Below, piece after piece: positions 1-8,150 of a DNA stretch of 12,493 nucleotides. Every line of letters starts with the position of its first letter. Position 1 is the first letter of the stretch. The notes under the pieces were generated by a model. That model was given only the letters and a program-made list of their open reading frames with translations, was not told the DNA's origin and searched no databases. A program made the position numbers and the translations under genes. This stretch comes from Pseudomonadota bacterium (GTDB lineage Bacteria > Pseudomonadota > Alphaproteobacteria > Acetobacterales > Acetobacteraceae), in NCBI GenBank assembly GCA_021784255.1, contig JAJXSZ010000052.1:1-12493 (forward strand). The letters are read 5' to 3'.

Positions 1-537
1 GACGAGTGCCGTTCGTCCCTGGCGAGCTGCGTCCGGGGTCCGCCGGATCAGTTCGCCGCCGCTGCGTTCGATGACCCTGCGGGAGATGGTATTGGCCGAA
101 TCGCAGCAGACCTCGACACGCGCCATTCCCGCTGCGCGCGCAACCGCGAGCATCATCGTGAGCGCCTGGCCGGCATAGCCGCGCCGGCGCTTCCAGGGCA
201 CCACGGCGTAGCCGATATGGCCGCGAACGTGCCCGGGCAGCGCCTCGGTGCCGGGCACGTGGCGGAAATTGATCGAGCCCGCGAATTCCCCATCCCACAT
301 CCAGCGCACACACCCGGGCAGGCGCTCGAACACCCGGCCCTCGATCGTGATCGTGTCGCCCGGCCTTGGCACCAGGCTCGCGAGGAACGCATCGGCATCG
401 GCGCGAATCGCGGCGAGCTGTTCGCCGCTCACATCGCGCAGCGTGTTGGGCGACCAACCCGTCGCCAGCGCTGCGGCGTAGCTCGCGAGATGCTCGCGCG
501 CCGGCACGACGAGCGAGAAGGGCATGGCATCCGGCAT
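1..537 (-). CDS. GNAT-family N-acetyltransferase, partial (C-terminus beyond the window start)
   Basis: The minus strand is open from the window edge to an ATG at 537, giving 179 codons. The protein begins MPDAMPFSLVVPAREHL. Residues 107-122 (HIGYAVVPWKRRRGYA) form the GNAT motif A acetyl-CoA pyrophosphate loop (R/Q-x-x-G-x-A type). Residues 144-161 (CCDSANTISRRVIERSGG) form the usual motif B region. The layout, with a long N-terminal part followed by HIGY-V-P and a CD-x-N-x-S-x-x-V-I-E-x-x-GG pattern, resembles the COG3981 predicted acetyltransferases. The acceptor substrate is unknown. The start is uncertain: ATG 525 is in frame (MPFSL) and neither ATG has a strong ribosome binding site, although a GGAGGG lies about 19 nt ahead of 537. 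The gene diverges from the dioxygenase gene, whose start at 579 leaves 41 bp for both control regions. The family call is firm; the biological role is not assigned. Confidence 0.85.
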   Translation of the reverse strand, partial: MPDAMPFSLVVPAREHLASYAAALATGWSPNTLRDVSGEQLAAIRADADAFLASLVPRPGDTITIEGRVFERLPGCVRWMWDGEFAGSINFRHVPGTEALPGHVRGHIGYAVVPWKRRRGYAGQALTMMLAVARAAGMARVEVCCDSANTISRRVIERSGGELIRRTPDAARQGRTALV

Positions 538-578
538 GCGCCCGATGTATCCGTTTCCCTCCTGCAGGAAAACCGCGC

Positions 579-950
579 ATGACCGCCCCGAAGGAAGTCG
601 CCACGGTCCGGGCTTGGCACGCCCATGTGTATTACACGCAGGAGACGCGCCCGCTTGCGGAACAATTGCGCGGCTGGGTGGCGGAGCGTCATCCCGCGGC
701 ACGGCTCGGCCGCTGGCACGACGCCAGGGTCGGCCCACACCCGCAATCGATGTACCAGATCGCCTTCGCGGCGGAGGACTTCGCCACGCTCGCGCCGTTT
801 CTCGCGCTCAACCGCCAGGGTCTGACCATACTGCTCCACCCCGAGACCGGCCGACCGAAGGACGACCATCTGCAGCACGCGCTGTGGATGGGCGCGGTGC
901 TGCCGCTCGATGCCAGCATCCTGCCGCCGACGGAGCCGGCGGCGGACTGA
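579..950 (+). CDS. DOPA 4,5-dioxygenase family protein
   Basis: This is a 123-residue protein, the normal size for small single-domain bacterial members of the DOPA 4,5-dioxygenase family (COG3805, aromatic ring-opening dioxygenases). Family blocks visible are HAHVYY (14-19), GRWHDARVGPHPQSMYQ (44-60), GLTILLHPETG (81-91) and DDHLQHALWMG (95-105). Histidines at 14, 16, 47, 54, 87, 97 and 100 are the likely iron or catalytic ligands, but which of them bind metal cannot be settled here. Plant and fungal relatives cleave the DOPA ring extradiol to betalain or muscaflavin precursors; bacterial substrates are mostly unknown, so a catechol-type substrate is an inference. The ATG at 579 has AGGAAAA at 566-572, spacing about 9. 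The reading frame is open upstream to an ATG at 366, but that part overlaps the acetyltransferase and lies outside the domain. No aromatic catabolism genes are adjacent. Confidence 0.9.
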   Translation: MTAPKEVATVRAWHAHVYYTQETRPLAEQLRGWVAERHPAARLGRWHDARVGPHPQSMYQIAFAAEDFATLAPFLALNRQGLTILLHPETGRPKDDHLQHALWMGAVLPLDASILPPTEPAAD

Positions 951-986
951 GGCACTGCCGGCCGCCTGGCGATCAGCGCGCCGGCG

Positions 987-3900
987 TCAGCGATTGCCGT
1001 TCGGCGCGGCGGGGGGCTTCCCTGCCGGCGCGGCGGGCGCTCCTGGTGTCGCCGGTGTCGCCGGTGTGGCTGGTTCGTCGAAGATGCCGAACACGCCGCG
1101 CAGGAATCCCGGCGTCAACGCCGCCAGCGGATTGACGCCGACCGAGGGATCGTCGCAATCGCCGCTGACGCCATAGGTCGCGGCGAACAGTCCGCCGCCC
1201 TTTTCCGGGCTGAACAACGGGCCGATGAACGGCATCCTGCCGAGCAAGGTGTTGAAGAAATACGCCGGCACCAGCGTGCCCTGCACGTCGCAGCGATTGG
1301 TGCCGAGATCGATCGTGCCCTTCGCCGTCATGCCGAGCGAGGCGCTGAAGGCGCGGGCGTTGGCGAGTGTGATCGTTTCGTCGCGGTCGTGGAACGGTGC
1401 GATCAGCGTATCGAACGCCACGCCCTTGCTGCGCAAGGCGTCGAGCACGCCATAGAGCGTCATGGCCTGCAACAGCTTGCCAAGCACCGGTTGGTTGCGC
1501 ACCGAGAAGGCATGCATCGTGAGCGTGCCCGACCAGTCGGAGAGCGGGCTGGTGGCAGGGTCGGCCGCGGTGACCTCGAGCCGGCCGCCGAGCACCGAAT
1601 CGGTGGTGCGGGTTGCGGCGAGCAGCGCGCCGGCATCACCGGCGAAAACGTGCATCGCGTAGCCCGCGGCCGTGCGCGCTATCGAGGCGGAAAACGCCGC
1701 CTTGCCGGTCATGCCGCCGGCATCCAGCGCGATGAGGCGCAGGCCGTCGCTGGTTGCGCGCACGGTGAAGTTGTCGAGGCCGAGCCCGGCCCCGGTGACC
1801 AGCCGTTGCAGATCCACCGTTGCGTTCCATGCCGGTCCGCGCGCCATCGGCTGGCGAACGGTCGCTGGCTGCGCCCCGCGCGTTCCCTTGGCCGGCGCGA
1901 GCAGAGCGGAGACGTCGAAGCGCTTGCCGCTCACCGCGATGGTCCAGGTGCCCTGCGGTGCTGGCGGAAAACCGAGCGCGAGGCTGGCATCCGTGCCCGG
2001 TTCCCAGACCAGCCGGTCGAGCACGAGCTGCCGCGGCTGGCCGGCGGCGAAGGCGAGCCTGCCCGCGACATCGATCCCGACACCGCGCAGGGCAAGACCG
2101 TCGAGCGCGGTGATGCGCTCGCCGGCCAGCAGCAGCCGCCCTTGCAGCGTTGCCGGCGTGCCCGCCGGCTTGCGCCAGTCCAGGCGTGGCACCGTCAGGC
2201 TCGCCGCCGCGAGATCGGCGCTGAAGGCGAGCGAGCCGGCGCCGCCACGCTGCCGCTGCCAGCTCGCCTGCGCCACGACCGGCCCCTTCAGCGCGCCGAA
2301 CGTGTCGATCCCGGCGGCGGCGAGCGCCGCGGCGGTGGCGCTGCCGGTCACGTTTGCCTGCTGGATGATCTGGCTCGCTGGCCCCGCGCGGAAATCGAGG
2401 GCTGCCTTCACCTGGCCCGCGATGCCGGCGATCGTGGCGCTTCCGTCCAGGGTCAGTCCGTCGTTGCTGACCGTGAACGAGAAATCGCCGTCGTCGAGGT
2501 TCCGTCCCGCCACCAGTCCGGTGAGGTGCAGGCCCTTGGTCGTGCCCGTCGCCTCGACCTTCACGTCATCGGCCTGCAGATGCGCGAGCAGCGGCAGGCG
2601 GGGGAAGTGCAGCGTGCCCGCGATCTGCCCCTGCACATCGTTGAGGGCGAGATGGGCGCGGGCCAGCAGGTTGAGCCGGGGATGGCCGAGGATGGCGGCG
2701 ACATCCGCGGCCGGGCCGGCCAGCGTCACCTTGATATCCGCGAATTGGTCGTGTTCCTCGAGGCCGCTGATCACCATGCGGGCCTGCGACGCAGCGAGGT
2801 CGGTGCCCACCTGGTGGCCGCTGGTGGCGGTGATGGTGAGCGCGTCGGGGGTCTCGAAGGCGAGCCTGGCGTTGACGTGCTCGACCGGCGCAATGGGGGC
2901 GAGCCAATGCACCGTGAGGTCTTTTCCGACGATGCCGCCAGCGAGCGTTTCCAGTGTCATCGCGGAGAAATCCGCTGCAACCCGGGCGCTGAGCGCGACC
3001 TGCCCATCCGTCGCTTCGCCCGCCGTGATGTTGCTGGCGAGCCAGGATTCGGTCGTATGGCCACCCACGCCTTGCGGCCAGACCTGCGCGATGTCGGCGA
3101 AGCGCAGCCGGTCGAGGCGCGCATTCGCGGTGAGCGCGTAGCCGCCCGTATCGCGCGTCAATTCGGCATGGCCGCTGAGCGTGGTCACGGGCGCGCCGCG
3201 CGGCGCCACCTGCAGGCGCTGGACGTCGATCGCGAGATGCTCGGGTGAGCCCGTGATGTGTGCGTCCGCGCCGGCGATCGGCTCGGCCAGCCCGTGCACG
3301 TCAACCGTTCCGCTGCCGACATGAATGGCGAGGTCGAGCCCGGCGATGGCAAGCCCGGCGTCGAGCTGCAGCGCGCCGGAAGCCGAGACGGGCACCCGCA
3401 CCCCGGCCAGGTGCGCCACGCCTGGCGCCAGCGGCGCAAGATCGGCCGGAACGATGGCGCCCGATCGCGCCGTCACCTCGATCGGCCCGGCCTGCGGCTG
3501 GCCGAATCCTTCGGGGATCGTAGCGGTTGCCTGCACCGCGGCGGTCTTGCTGCCGATCACCATCTGGCCGCTGATCGTTGCGGTGGCGCCACCGCCCGCG
3601 GCGCGGCGCAGCGCGAGGTCGAGGTGGCGCGCGTTCCAGGTGGCGCCCAGCCGCCGGTCGATGAAGGTGATGCTGCCGTCGCTGAGGCGCATGCGCCGTA
3701 GGGCCGAAAGCGGTCCGTTGCCTCCGGGCGGCGCGGCGAGCGAAGCGAAGATGGTGCCGAGAGGCGTGTTTTCCCCGGCCTCGCCGACGCGGGCGATCCG
3801 GACATTGCCGGCAGCGTCGCGCTCCAGGGTCAGCGCCGGCGCGTCGACGGTGAGCGATCGGACGCGGACCTGGCCGGTCAGCAAGGCGGCGACGGAGAGG

Positions 3901-4262
3901 GACACCTGCGCCCGCGGCACGGCGAGCCGGTGCGGCGCGCCGGGGCCCGACACCGCGACGTCCGCGAGGCGGATATCAAGCGGCGCGACGCCGCCGCGCG
4001 CAAACCCCTCCCAGGCCAGCGCCGCATGCCCGATCGAGAGCGCGAGTCCCGGTGCCGCCGCCCGCTCCAGCGCCCGCGCCAATACCGGCAGTTCCCAGGG
4101 CCCCTGCGACAGTCGCCAGGCGATACCGCCGACACCCAGCGCCAGCACCAGCAGAATCCCGACCAGAATCTCGGAAAGGAGGTGCGCGCCGTGGTGGCTG
4201 AGGCGCAGCGTGTGCCGTCTGGCTTGACCTGCCCACCGCCTCACCGCGAGGCTCCGTCGCAA
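987..4262 (-). CDS. AsmA/YhdP-like membrane-anchored protein, 1091 aa
   Basis: A very basic N-terminus is followed by one hydrophobic segment at about 31-49 (EILVGILLVLALGVGGIAW), which fits an inner-membrane anchor with the large remainder in the periplasm. The body is a long run of short beta-rich, Gly/Ala-rich repeats typical of AsmA/YhdP/TamB-like proteins. The strongest family signal is the C-terminal AsmA-like region at about 812-1055, with IDLGTNRCDVQGTLVPAYFF, LLGRMPFIGPLFSPEKGGG and VGVNPLAALTPGFLRGVF. Related proteins form hydrophobic grooves implicated in moving phospholipids between inner and outer membranes; that role is inferred here. The last 35 or so residues are a Pro/Ala/Thr-rich tail with ATP repeats and look dispensable. 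The start is TTG at 4262, with GGAAAGGTG about 10 nt upstream; an in-frame TGA at 4274-4272 rules out a longer form. A GTG at codon 7 (4244) is an alternative start. The gene diverges from glnE with no spacer. Confidence 0.88.
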   Translation of the reverse strand: MRRSLAVRRWAGQARRHTLRLSHHGAHLLSEILVGILLVLALGVGGIAWRLSQGPWELPVLARALERAAAPGLALSIGHAALAWEGFARGGVAPLDIRLADVAVSGPGAPHRLAVPRAQVSLSVAALLTGQVRVRSLTVDAPALTLERDAAGNVRIARVGEAGENTPLGTIFASLAAPPGGNGPLSALRRMRLSDGSITFIDRRLGATWNARHLDLALRRAAGGGATATISGQMVIGSKTAAVQATATIPEGFGQPQAGPIEVTARSGAIVPADLAPLAPGVAHLAGVRVPVSASGALQLDAGLAIAGLDLAIHVGSGTVDVHGLAEPIAGADAHITGSPEHLAIDVQRLQVAPRGAPVTTLSGHAELTRDTGGYALTANARLDRLRFADIAQVWPQGVGGHTTESWLASNITAGEATDGQVALSARVAADFSAMTLETLAGGIVGKDLTVHWLAPIAPVEHVNARLAFETPDALTITATSGHQVGTDLAASQARMVISGLEEHDQFADIKVTLAGPAADVAAILGHPRLNLLARAHLALNDVQGQIAGTLHFPRLPLLAHLQADDVKVEATGTTKGLHLTGLVAGRNLDDGDFSFTVSNDGLTLDGSATIAGIAGQVKAALDFRAGPASQIIQQANVTGSATAAALAAAGIDTFGALKGPVVAQASWQRQRGGAGSLAFSADLAAASLTVPRLDWRKPAGTPATLQGRLLLAGERITALDGLALRGVGIDVAGRLAFAAGQPRQLVLDRLVWEPGTDASLALGFPPAPQGTWTIAVSGKRFDVSALLAPAKGTRGAQPATVRQPMARGPAWNATVDLQRLVTGAGLGLDNFTVRATSDGLRLIALDAGGMTGKAAFSASIARTAAGYAMHVFAGDAGALLAATRTTDSVLGGRLEVTAADPATSPLSDWSGTLTMHAFSVRNQPVLGKLLQAMTLYGVLDALRSKGVAFDTLIAPFHDRDETITLANARAFSASLGMTAKGTIDLGTNRCDVQGTLVPAYFFNTLLGRMPFIGPLFSPEKGGGLFAATYGVSGDCDDPSVGVNPLAALTPGFLRGVFGIFDEPATPATPATPGAPAAPAGKPPAAPNGNR
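1045..1071 (-). repeat. Three 9-bp tandem units in the C-terminal tail of the AsmA-like gene
   Basis: On the plus strand two identical units, GGTGTCGCC, are followed by a third, GGTGTGGCT, that differs at two bases. Read on the coding strand they give three Ala-Thr-Pro steps in the protein tail (PATPATPATP). The unit length is a multiple of three, so changes in copy number would keep the frame. Confidence 0.85.
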
Positions 4263-7159
4263 TGCAAGGGTTCACCTTTCCGGCTGCCTGGCCCGGGCCC
4301 GGCGATCCCGCCGCGGCGGAACGCCTGCTCGAACGCTTCGCGGCCCTCGGGGCCGGGCCGAAGCGGTTGACGTCGCGGCCGGCACCGCGGGCGATGCTGA
4401 CGGCGCTCGGTGGCGGTTCTGCGTACCTCTCGGACCTCGCGCTGCGCGAGCCGGACATCGTGCTCGGGTTCACGCGCGATGGCCCGGAGCCGGCGGTTGC
4501 CGCGGCGCTTGCCGCCGTGCGCGCCGCGACGCCGGCGACACCGCGCCCCGATCTCGCGCGGACCTTGCGCGTCGCCAAGCGCCGCCTGGCGTTGGCCGTG
4601 GCGCTGGCCGATATCGGCGGCGTCTGGCCGCTCGGCCGCGTCACCGGCGCGTTGTCGGCACTCGCCGAGGCGGCACTCGGCGCCTGTGTCGATCACCTGC
4701 TGTACCATGCCACGGAGTTGCACCTGCCGCGCCGCGCCAGCCCGGCCGTTCGCTCCGGCTTCACCGCGCTCGGCATGGGCAAGCTCGGTGCTGGAGAGCT
4801 CAACTATTCGAGCGACATCGACCTGATCCTGCTGCAGGACCCGGAAGCCGGAACCTACCGCGGCGAGGCGCCCGCCCAATTCTGGGCGCGCATGGCGCGC
4901 GACATCGTCAGCCTGATGGAGGCGCGCGACGCCGACGGGTACGTGTTTCGCGTCGATCTGCGCTTGCGTCCGGACCCGGCCGCCACGCCGCCGGTGATCG
5001 CGCTGCCCGCCGCCCTCGCCTACTACGAGAGCATGGGCCAGAACTGGGAGCGCGCGGCCATGCTGAAGGCGCGCCCGGTCGCCGGCGACATCGCGCTCGG
5101 CCAGCATTTTCTCGAGGCGATCCGTCCCTTCGTCTGGCGCCGCCATCTCGACTTCGCCGCCATCGCCGATATCGAGGCGATGAAGCGGCGCATCGACGCG
5201 CACAAGGGCACGGCGCTGGCCGACAGCGCCGATCCGGTGGAGCGCCTGCTCGGCCACGACGTGAAGCTCGGCGAAGGCGGCATCCGCGAGATCGAGTTCC
5301 TGGCGCAGACGCAGCAACTCGTCTGGGGTGGCCGAGCGCCGGAGCTGCGCACGCCGCGTACGCTGGAGGCACTGCCGGCACTTGCCGCGGCGGGCCATGT
5401 CCGCGCGGACGCGGCCACGTTCCTGGCACGCGCCTACCAGCGCCTGCGTGCGGTCGAGCACCGGTTGCAGATGGTTGCCGATCATCAGACCCACACTCTG
5501 CCGCGCACGCGTGACGAATTCGCGGCATTCGCGACCTTTATGGGTGCGCCGGGCATGGGTGCGCCAGGCATGGGCAACGCGGGCGCGGCGGCGTTCGCGC
5601 ATGATCTGGCGACGCTGCTCGACGGCGTGCGCGCTCGTTTTGCCGAGGTGTTCGGCCACGCCAGCGACGAGGCGCCACCGCTCGACTTCACCGGCCCCGA
5701 GCCGCCGCCGCGCACCATGGCGGCGTTGCGCTCGATGGGGTTCGCCTCGCCCGAGGCGGCGGCCGAGCTGGCCGGCGGCTGGCTCGCCGGCCGGCCCCGC
5801 TCGCTGCGCTCGGAACGCTCGCGCGGCCTGATGGCGCGGCTGCTGCCCGCGCTGCTCGAAGCCCTCGCCGAGCAACGCTCGCCGGACGCGGTGCTGCAGC
5901 GCTTCGATGCGTTTCTTGCCCGCCTGCCCGCGGGCGTGCAGCTGCTGTCGCTGTTCGAGCGCAAGCCGGCGCTGATGCGCCGCATCGCCGGTGTGCTCGG
6001 GGCCTCCCCGGCGCTCGCCGAGCACCTGGCGCAACATCCCGCGGCGCTCGACGGGCTGCTGGCGCCGGAGCCGCCGCGCGCCGTCTTCGCCCGCATGCGC
6101 GCACGCCTCGGCGATGCCCCGGACCTCGAATCGGCGATCGAGGTGGTGCGCGAGACCGTGCGTGCCCAGGACTTCTTCACCGCCGTCGCGACGATCGAGG
6201 GCAGGATGGACGCCGATGCCGCCGGTGAGGCCCGCAGCGCCACGGCCGACGCGGCGCTGCGCGCCTTGCTGCCGGGCGTACTCGCCGATTTCGCCACCCG
6301 CCACGGCCGCGTGCGCGGCGGCGGCATGGCCGTCGTGCTGCTCGGCAAGGCGGGGGGGCTGGAGATGATGGCGGGCTCCGATCTCGACCTGATGTTCATC
6401 TACGACCACCCGCCGACATCGAGCCACAGCACCGCACGCGCCAATGCCCGCGAATTGCCGGCGAGCCAATGGTTCATCCGCGCTGTCCACGCCTTCGTCG
6501 CCGCGGTGACGGCGCCCGATGCGGCGGGGCCGATGTACGCCGTGGATATGCGGCTGCGCCCCTCGGGCAACAAGGGGCCGGTCGCGGTGCCGGCCGCGGG
6601 CTTTGCGCGCTACCACGCGACCGAGGCCTGGACATGGGAGCGCATGGCGCTGACCCGGGCCCGGGTCGTCGCCGGCCCGGCGAAGCTGCGCGCGCGGGTG
6701 ACGGCGATGATCGGGGATGCGCTGCGCGTGCCGGATGCCTCGCGTGTGCGCGCCGATGCCGCGGCGATGCGTGCGCGCCTCGCCCGCGAGTTGCCGCCGG
6801 CCGGCAGATGGGACGCCAAGCACCGGCTCGGCGGGCAGATGGAGGTCGAGTTCATTGCCCAGGCGCTGAGCCTCATCCACCCCGGCGCCGCCCACCCGAC
6901 GACGCGCGTGGCCCTCGCCCAGCTGCGTGCGGCCGGCGCGCTGGACGCCGCGGAGGCGGCGGCGCTGATCCACGCCGACCATACCTGGCGTACGCTGATG
7001 GGCATGCTGCGCCTCGCGCCGCCCGACCGCGACACGCTGCCCGCACCCGCACTCGCCGCGCTCGGCGCCAGCGAAGCCGGCGAGCTTGCCGCCAGGCTCG
7101 ACACGATGGCCGCCGGAGTCCGGCGCATCTTCGAGACTCGCATCGGGCCGGTGGGCTAG
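4262..7159 (+). CDS. glnE: Bifunctional glutamine synthetase adenylyltransferase/adenylyl-removing enzyme
   Basis: At 965 residues this is full length for GlnE (E. coli 946). It has two nucleotidyltransferase domains. The N-terminal adenylyl-removing domain carries GMGKLGAGELNYSSDIDLIL from 171 with D185/D187, and FRVDLRLRP from 229 with D232. The C-terminal adenylyl-transferring domain carries LGKAGGLEMMAGSDLDLM from 694 with D707/D709, and AVDMRLRPSGNKG from 760 with D762. GKAGG departs slightly from the more usual GKLGG, but all the metal-binding aspartates are present, so both activities should be intact. The enzyme adds or removes AMP on a tyrosine of glutamine synthetase in answer to PII state and glutamine, acting in the cytoplasm. 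The ATG at 4262 is preceded by GCGAGG about 10 nt upstream. The linker near 427-441 has a pentapeptide repeat. The nitrilase gene follows at once and is probably cotranscribed. Confidence 0.97.
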   Translation: MQGFTFPAAWPGPGDPAAAERLLERFAALGAGPKRLTSRPAPRAMLTALGGGSAYLSDLALREPDIVLGFTRDGPEPAVAAALAAVRAATPATPRPDLARTLRVAKRRLALAVALADIGGVWPLGRVTGALSALAEAALGACVDHLLYHATELHLPRRASPAVRSGFTALGMGKLGAGELNYSSDIDLILLQDPEAGTYRGEAPAQFWARMARDIVSLMEARDADGYVFRVDLRLRPDPAATPPVIALPAALAYYESMGQNWERAAMLKARPVAGDIALGQHFLEAIRPFVWRRHLDFAAIADIEAMKRRIDAHKGTALADSADPVERLLGHDVKLGEGGIREIEFLAQTQQLVWGGRAPELRTPRTLEALPALAAAGHVRADAATFLARAYQRLRAVEHRLQMVADHQTHTLPRTRDEFAAFATFMGAPGMGAPGMGNAGAAAFAHDLATLLDGVRARFAEVFGHASDEAPPLDFTGPEPPPRTMAALRSMGFASPEAAAELAGGWLAGRPRSLRSERSRGLMARLLPALLEALAEQRSPDAVLQRFDAFLARLPAGVQLLSLFERKPALMRRIAGVLGASPALAEHLAQHPAALDGLLAPEPPRAVFARMRARLGDAPDLESAIEVVRETVRAQDFFTAVATIEGRMDADAAGEARSATADAALRALLPGVLADFATRHGRVRGGGMAVVLLGKAGGLEMMAGSDLDLMFIYDHPPTSSHSTARANARELPASQWFIRAVHAFVAAVTAPDAAGPMYAVDMRLRPSGNKGPVAVPAAGFARYHATEAWTWERMALTRARVVAGPAKLRARVTAMIGDALRVPDASRVRADAAAMRARLARELPPAGRWDAKHRLGGQMEVEFIAQALSLIHPGAAHPTTRVALAQLRAAGALDAAEAAALIHADHTWRTLMGMLRLAPPDRDTLPAPALAALGASEAGELAARLDTMAAGVRRIFETRIGPVG
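5540..5584 (+). repeat. Three 15-bp in-frame tandem units inside glnE
   Basis: Units at 5540-5554, 5555-5569 and 5570-5584 encode MGAPG, MGAPG and MGNAG (residues 427-441). The first two units differ by one silent base, and the third has diverged. They sit between the N-terminal catalytic domain and the central region, likely in a flexible linker, and copy-number change would not break the frame. Confidence 0.9.
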
Positions 7160-7165
7160 GAAGGG
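7158..7165 (+). promoter_or_regulatory. Ribosome binding site of the nitrilase gene, overlapping the glnE stop
   Basis: AGGAAGGG begins inside the TAG stop codon of glnE and lies just ahead of ATG 7168. It fixes the start at 7168 rather than at earlier in-frame codons lying within glnE. The overlap suggests translational coupling to glnE. Confidence 0.75.
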
Positions 7166-7167
7166 CC

Positions 7168-8106
7168 ATGACCCGGATGCTCCGCCTCGCCGCCGCCCAG
7201 ATGGGACCCACACAGCGCGCCGACCCCCGCGCGGCGACCCTCGCACGCATGCTCGCCCTGCTGGAGCAGGCGGCGGCGCGGCGTGTCCAGCTTCTGGTCT
7301 ACCCGGAGCTCGCCTTCACCACCTTCTTCCCGCGCTGGCTGATGCCTGAGGACGAGGTCGAGCGTTGCGTCGAACCGGCGATGCCCAACCCCTCCGTGCA
7401 GCCGCTCTTCGAGCGGGCGCGCGAGCTCGGTGTCGGCTTTTATGCCGGCTACGCGGAACGCGCCGGCACGCAGCGCTTCAACGCCGCCATCACCGTCGGG
7501 CCGGACGGCGCGGTTCTCGGCCGGTATCGCAAGGTGCACCTGCCGGGCACGGTCGAGCCGCGCCCGGGCGAGCCGCACCAGCAGCTCGAAAAGCGCTACT
7601 TCGCCTATGGCGATCGCGGCTTCCCGGCGTTCCGCGGCCCCGCCGCCTGGGGCTCGCCGATCATGGGCATGCTGATCTGCAACGACCGTCGCTGGCCGGA
7701 AGCCTGGCGCGTCTATGCGCTGCAGGGCGTGGAGCTGATGCTGATGGGCTACAATTCCGCCGCCCACGATCCCAACGGCGGCGGTGGTGAGTCGGCCGAG
7801 CGGCGGACCTTTCATTCCACCCTCGCGGTCCAGGCGAACGCCTACATGAACGCGACCTGGGCGGTCGCCACCGCCAAGGCTGGCGTGGAAGACGGCGCCG
7901 GCCTGATCGGCGGCTCCTGCATCGTCTCGCCCGACGGCATCGTCGTGGCCCAGGCAGCGACCCTCGGCGACGAACTGGTGCTCGCCGATTGCGACCTCGA
8001 TGCCTGCCGCCAGGGCAAGACCAAGATGTTCGACTTCGCCGCCCATCGCCGGCCCGAGCACTACCGGCGCATCGTCGAGCAGACCGGCGCCGCGATCGAG
8101 GTCTGA
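7168..8106 (+). CDS. N-carbamoyl-D-amino-acid hydrolase-like nitrilase-superfamily amidohydrolase
   Basis: This 312-residue carbon-nitrogen hydrolase has the nitrilase triad in order: E47 (VYPELAFTTFFPRW), K122 (GRYRKVHLPG) and C171 (MLICNDRRWPEAWR). PELAxTTFFPRW, LEKRYF at 140-145, CNDRRWPE at 171-178 and the YN..AHDP stretch at 195-202 are close to what I recall of Agrobacterium N-carbamoyl-D-amino-acid hydrolase (about 304 aa, EC 3.5.1.77). That enzyme turns N-carbamoyl-D-amino acids into D-amino acid, CO2 and ammonia. H124 and H216 match its H129 and H215, but Q139 stands where it has H144 (remembered alignment). Substrate is therefore less sure than family; beta-ureidopropionase or another carbamoyl or amide substrate is possible. 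No hydantoinase or racemase gene, the usual partners, is in the window. It lies 8 bp after glnE with overlapping signals, so it is probably in the same operon, and 54 bp before bcp. Confidence 0.87.
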   Translation: MTRMLRLAAAQMGPTQRADPRAATLARMLALLEQAAARRVQLLVYPELAFTTFFPRWLMPEDEVERCVEPAMPNPSVQPLFERARELGVGFYAGYAERAGTQRFNAAITVGPDGAVLGRYRKVHLPGTVEPRPGEPHQQLEKRYFAYGDRGFPAFRGPAAWGSPIMGMLICNDRRWPEAWRVYALQGVELMLMGYNSAAHDPNGGGGESAERRTFHSTLAVQANAYMNATWAVATAKAGVEDGAGLIGGSCIVSPDGIVVAQAATLGDELVLADCDLDACRQGKTKMFDFAAHRRPEHYRRIVEQTGAAIEV

Positions 8107-8150
8107 GGTTGACGCGCCCGCCCACCGGGCCATGTCATGCGCGCAAGCGC

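Noticed and set aside
957..985. GCCGG/CCGGC inverted repeat between the convergent dioxygenase and AsmA-like genes, as a two-way terminator
   Set aside because: The stem is only 5 bp with a 19-nt loop and no T run; common by chance at this GC content.
1389..3248. A 619-codon plus-strand open frame across the AsmA-like gene
   Set aside because: Antisense shadow of a conserved gene; Arg/Gly/His-rich, no domain and no good ribosome binding site.
4241..7246. A 1001-codon open frame on the minus strand across all of glnE
   Set aside because: It lies wholly antisense to a clearly conserved gene and its product is Arg/Gly/His-rich with no recognisable domain. High GC at third positions makes antisense stops rare, which explains the length.
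8109..8137. TTGACG as a -35 box for a separate bcp promoter
   Set aside because: No acceptable -10 lies 16-18 bp downstream, and the hexamer alone is weak evidence.
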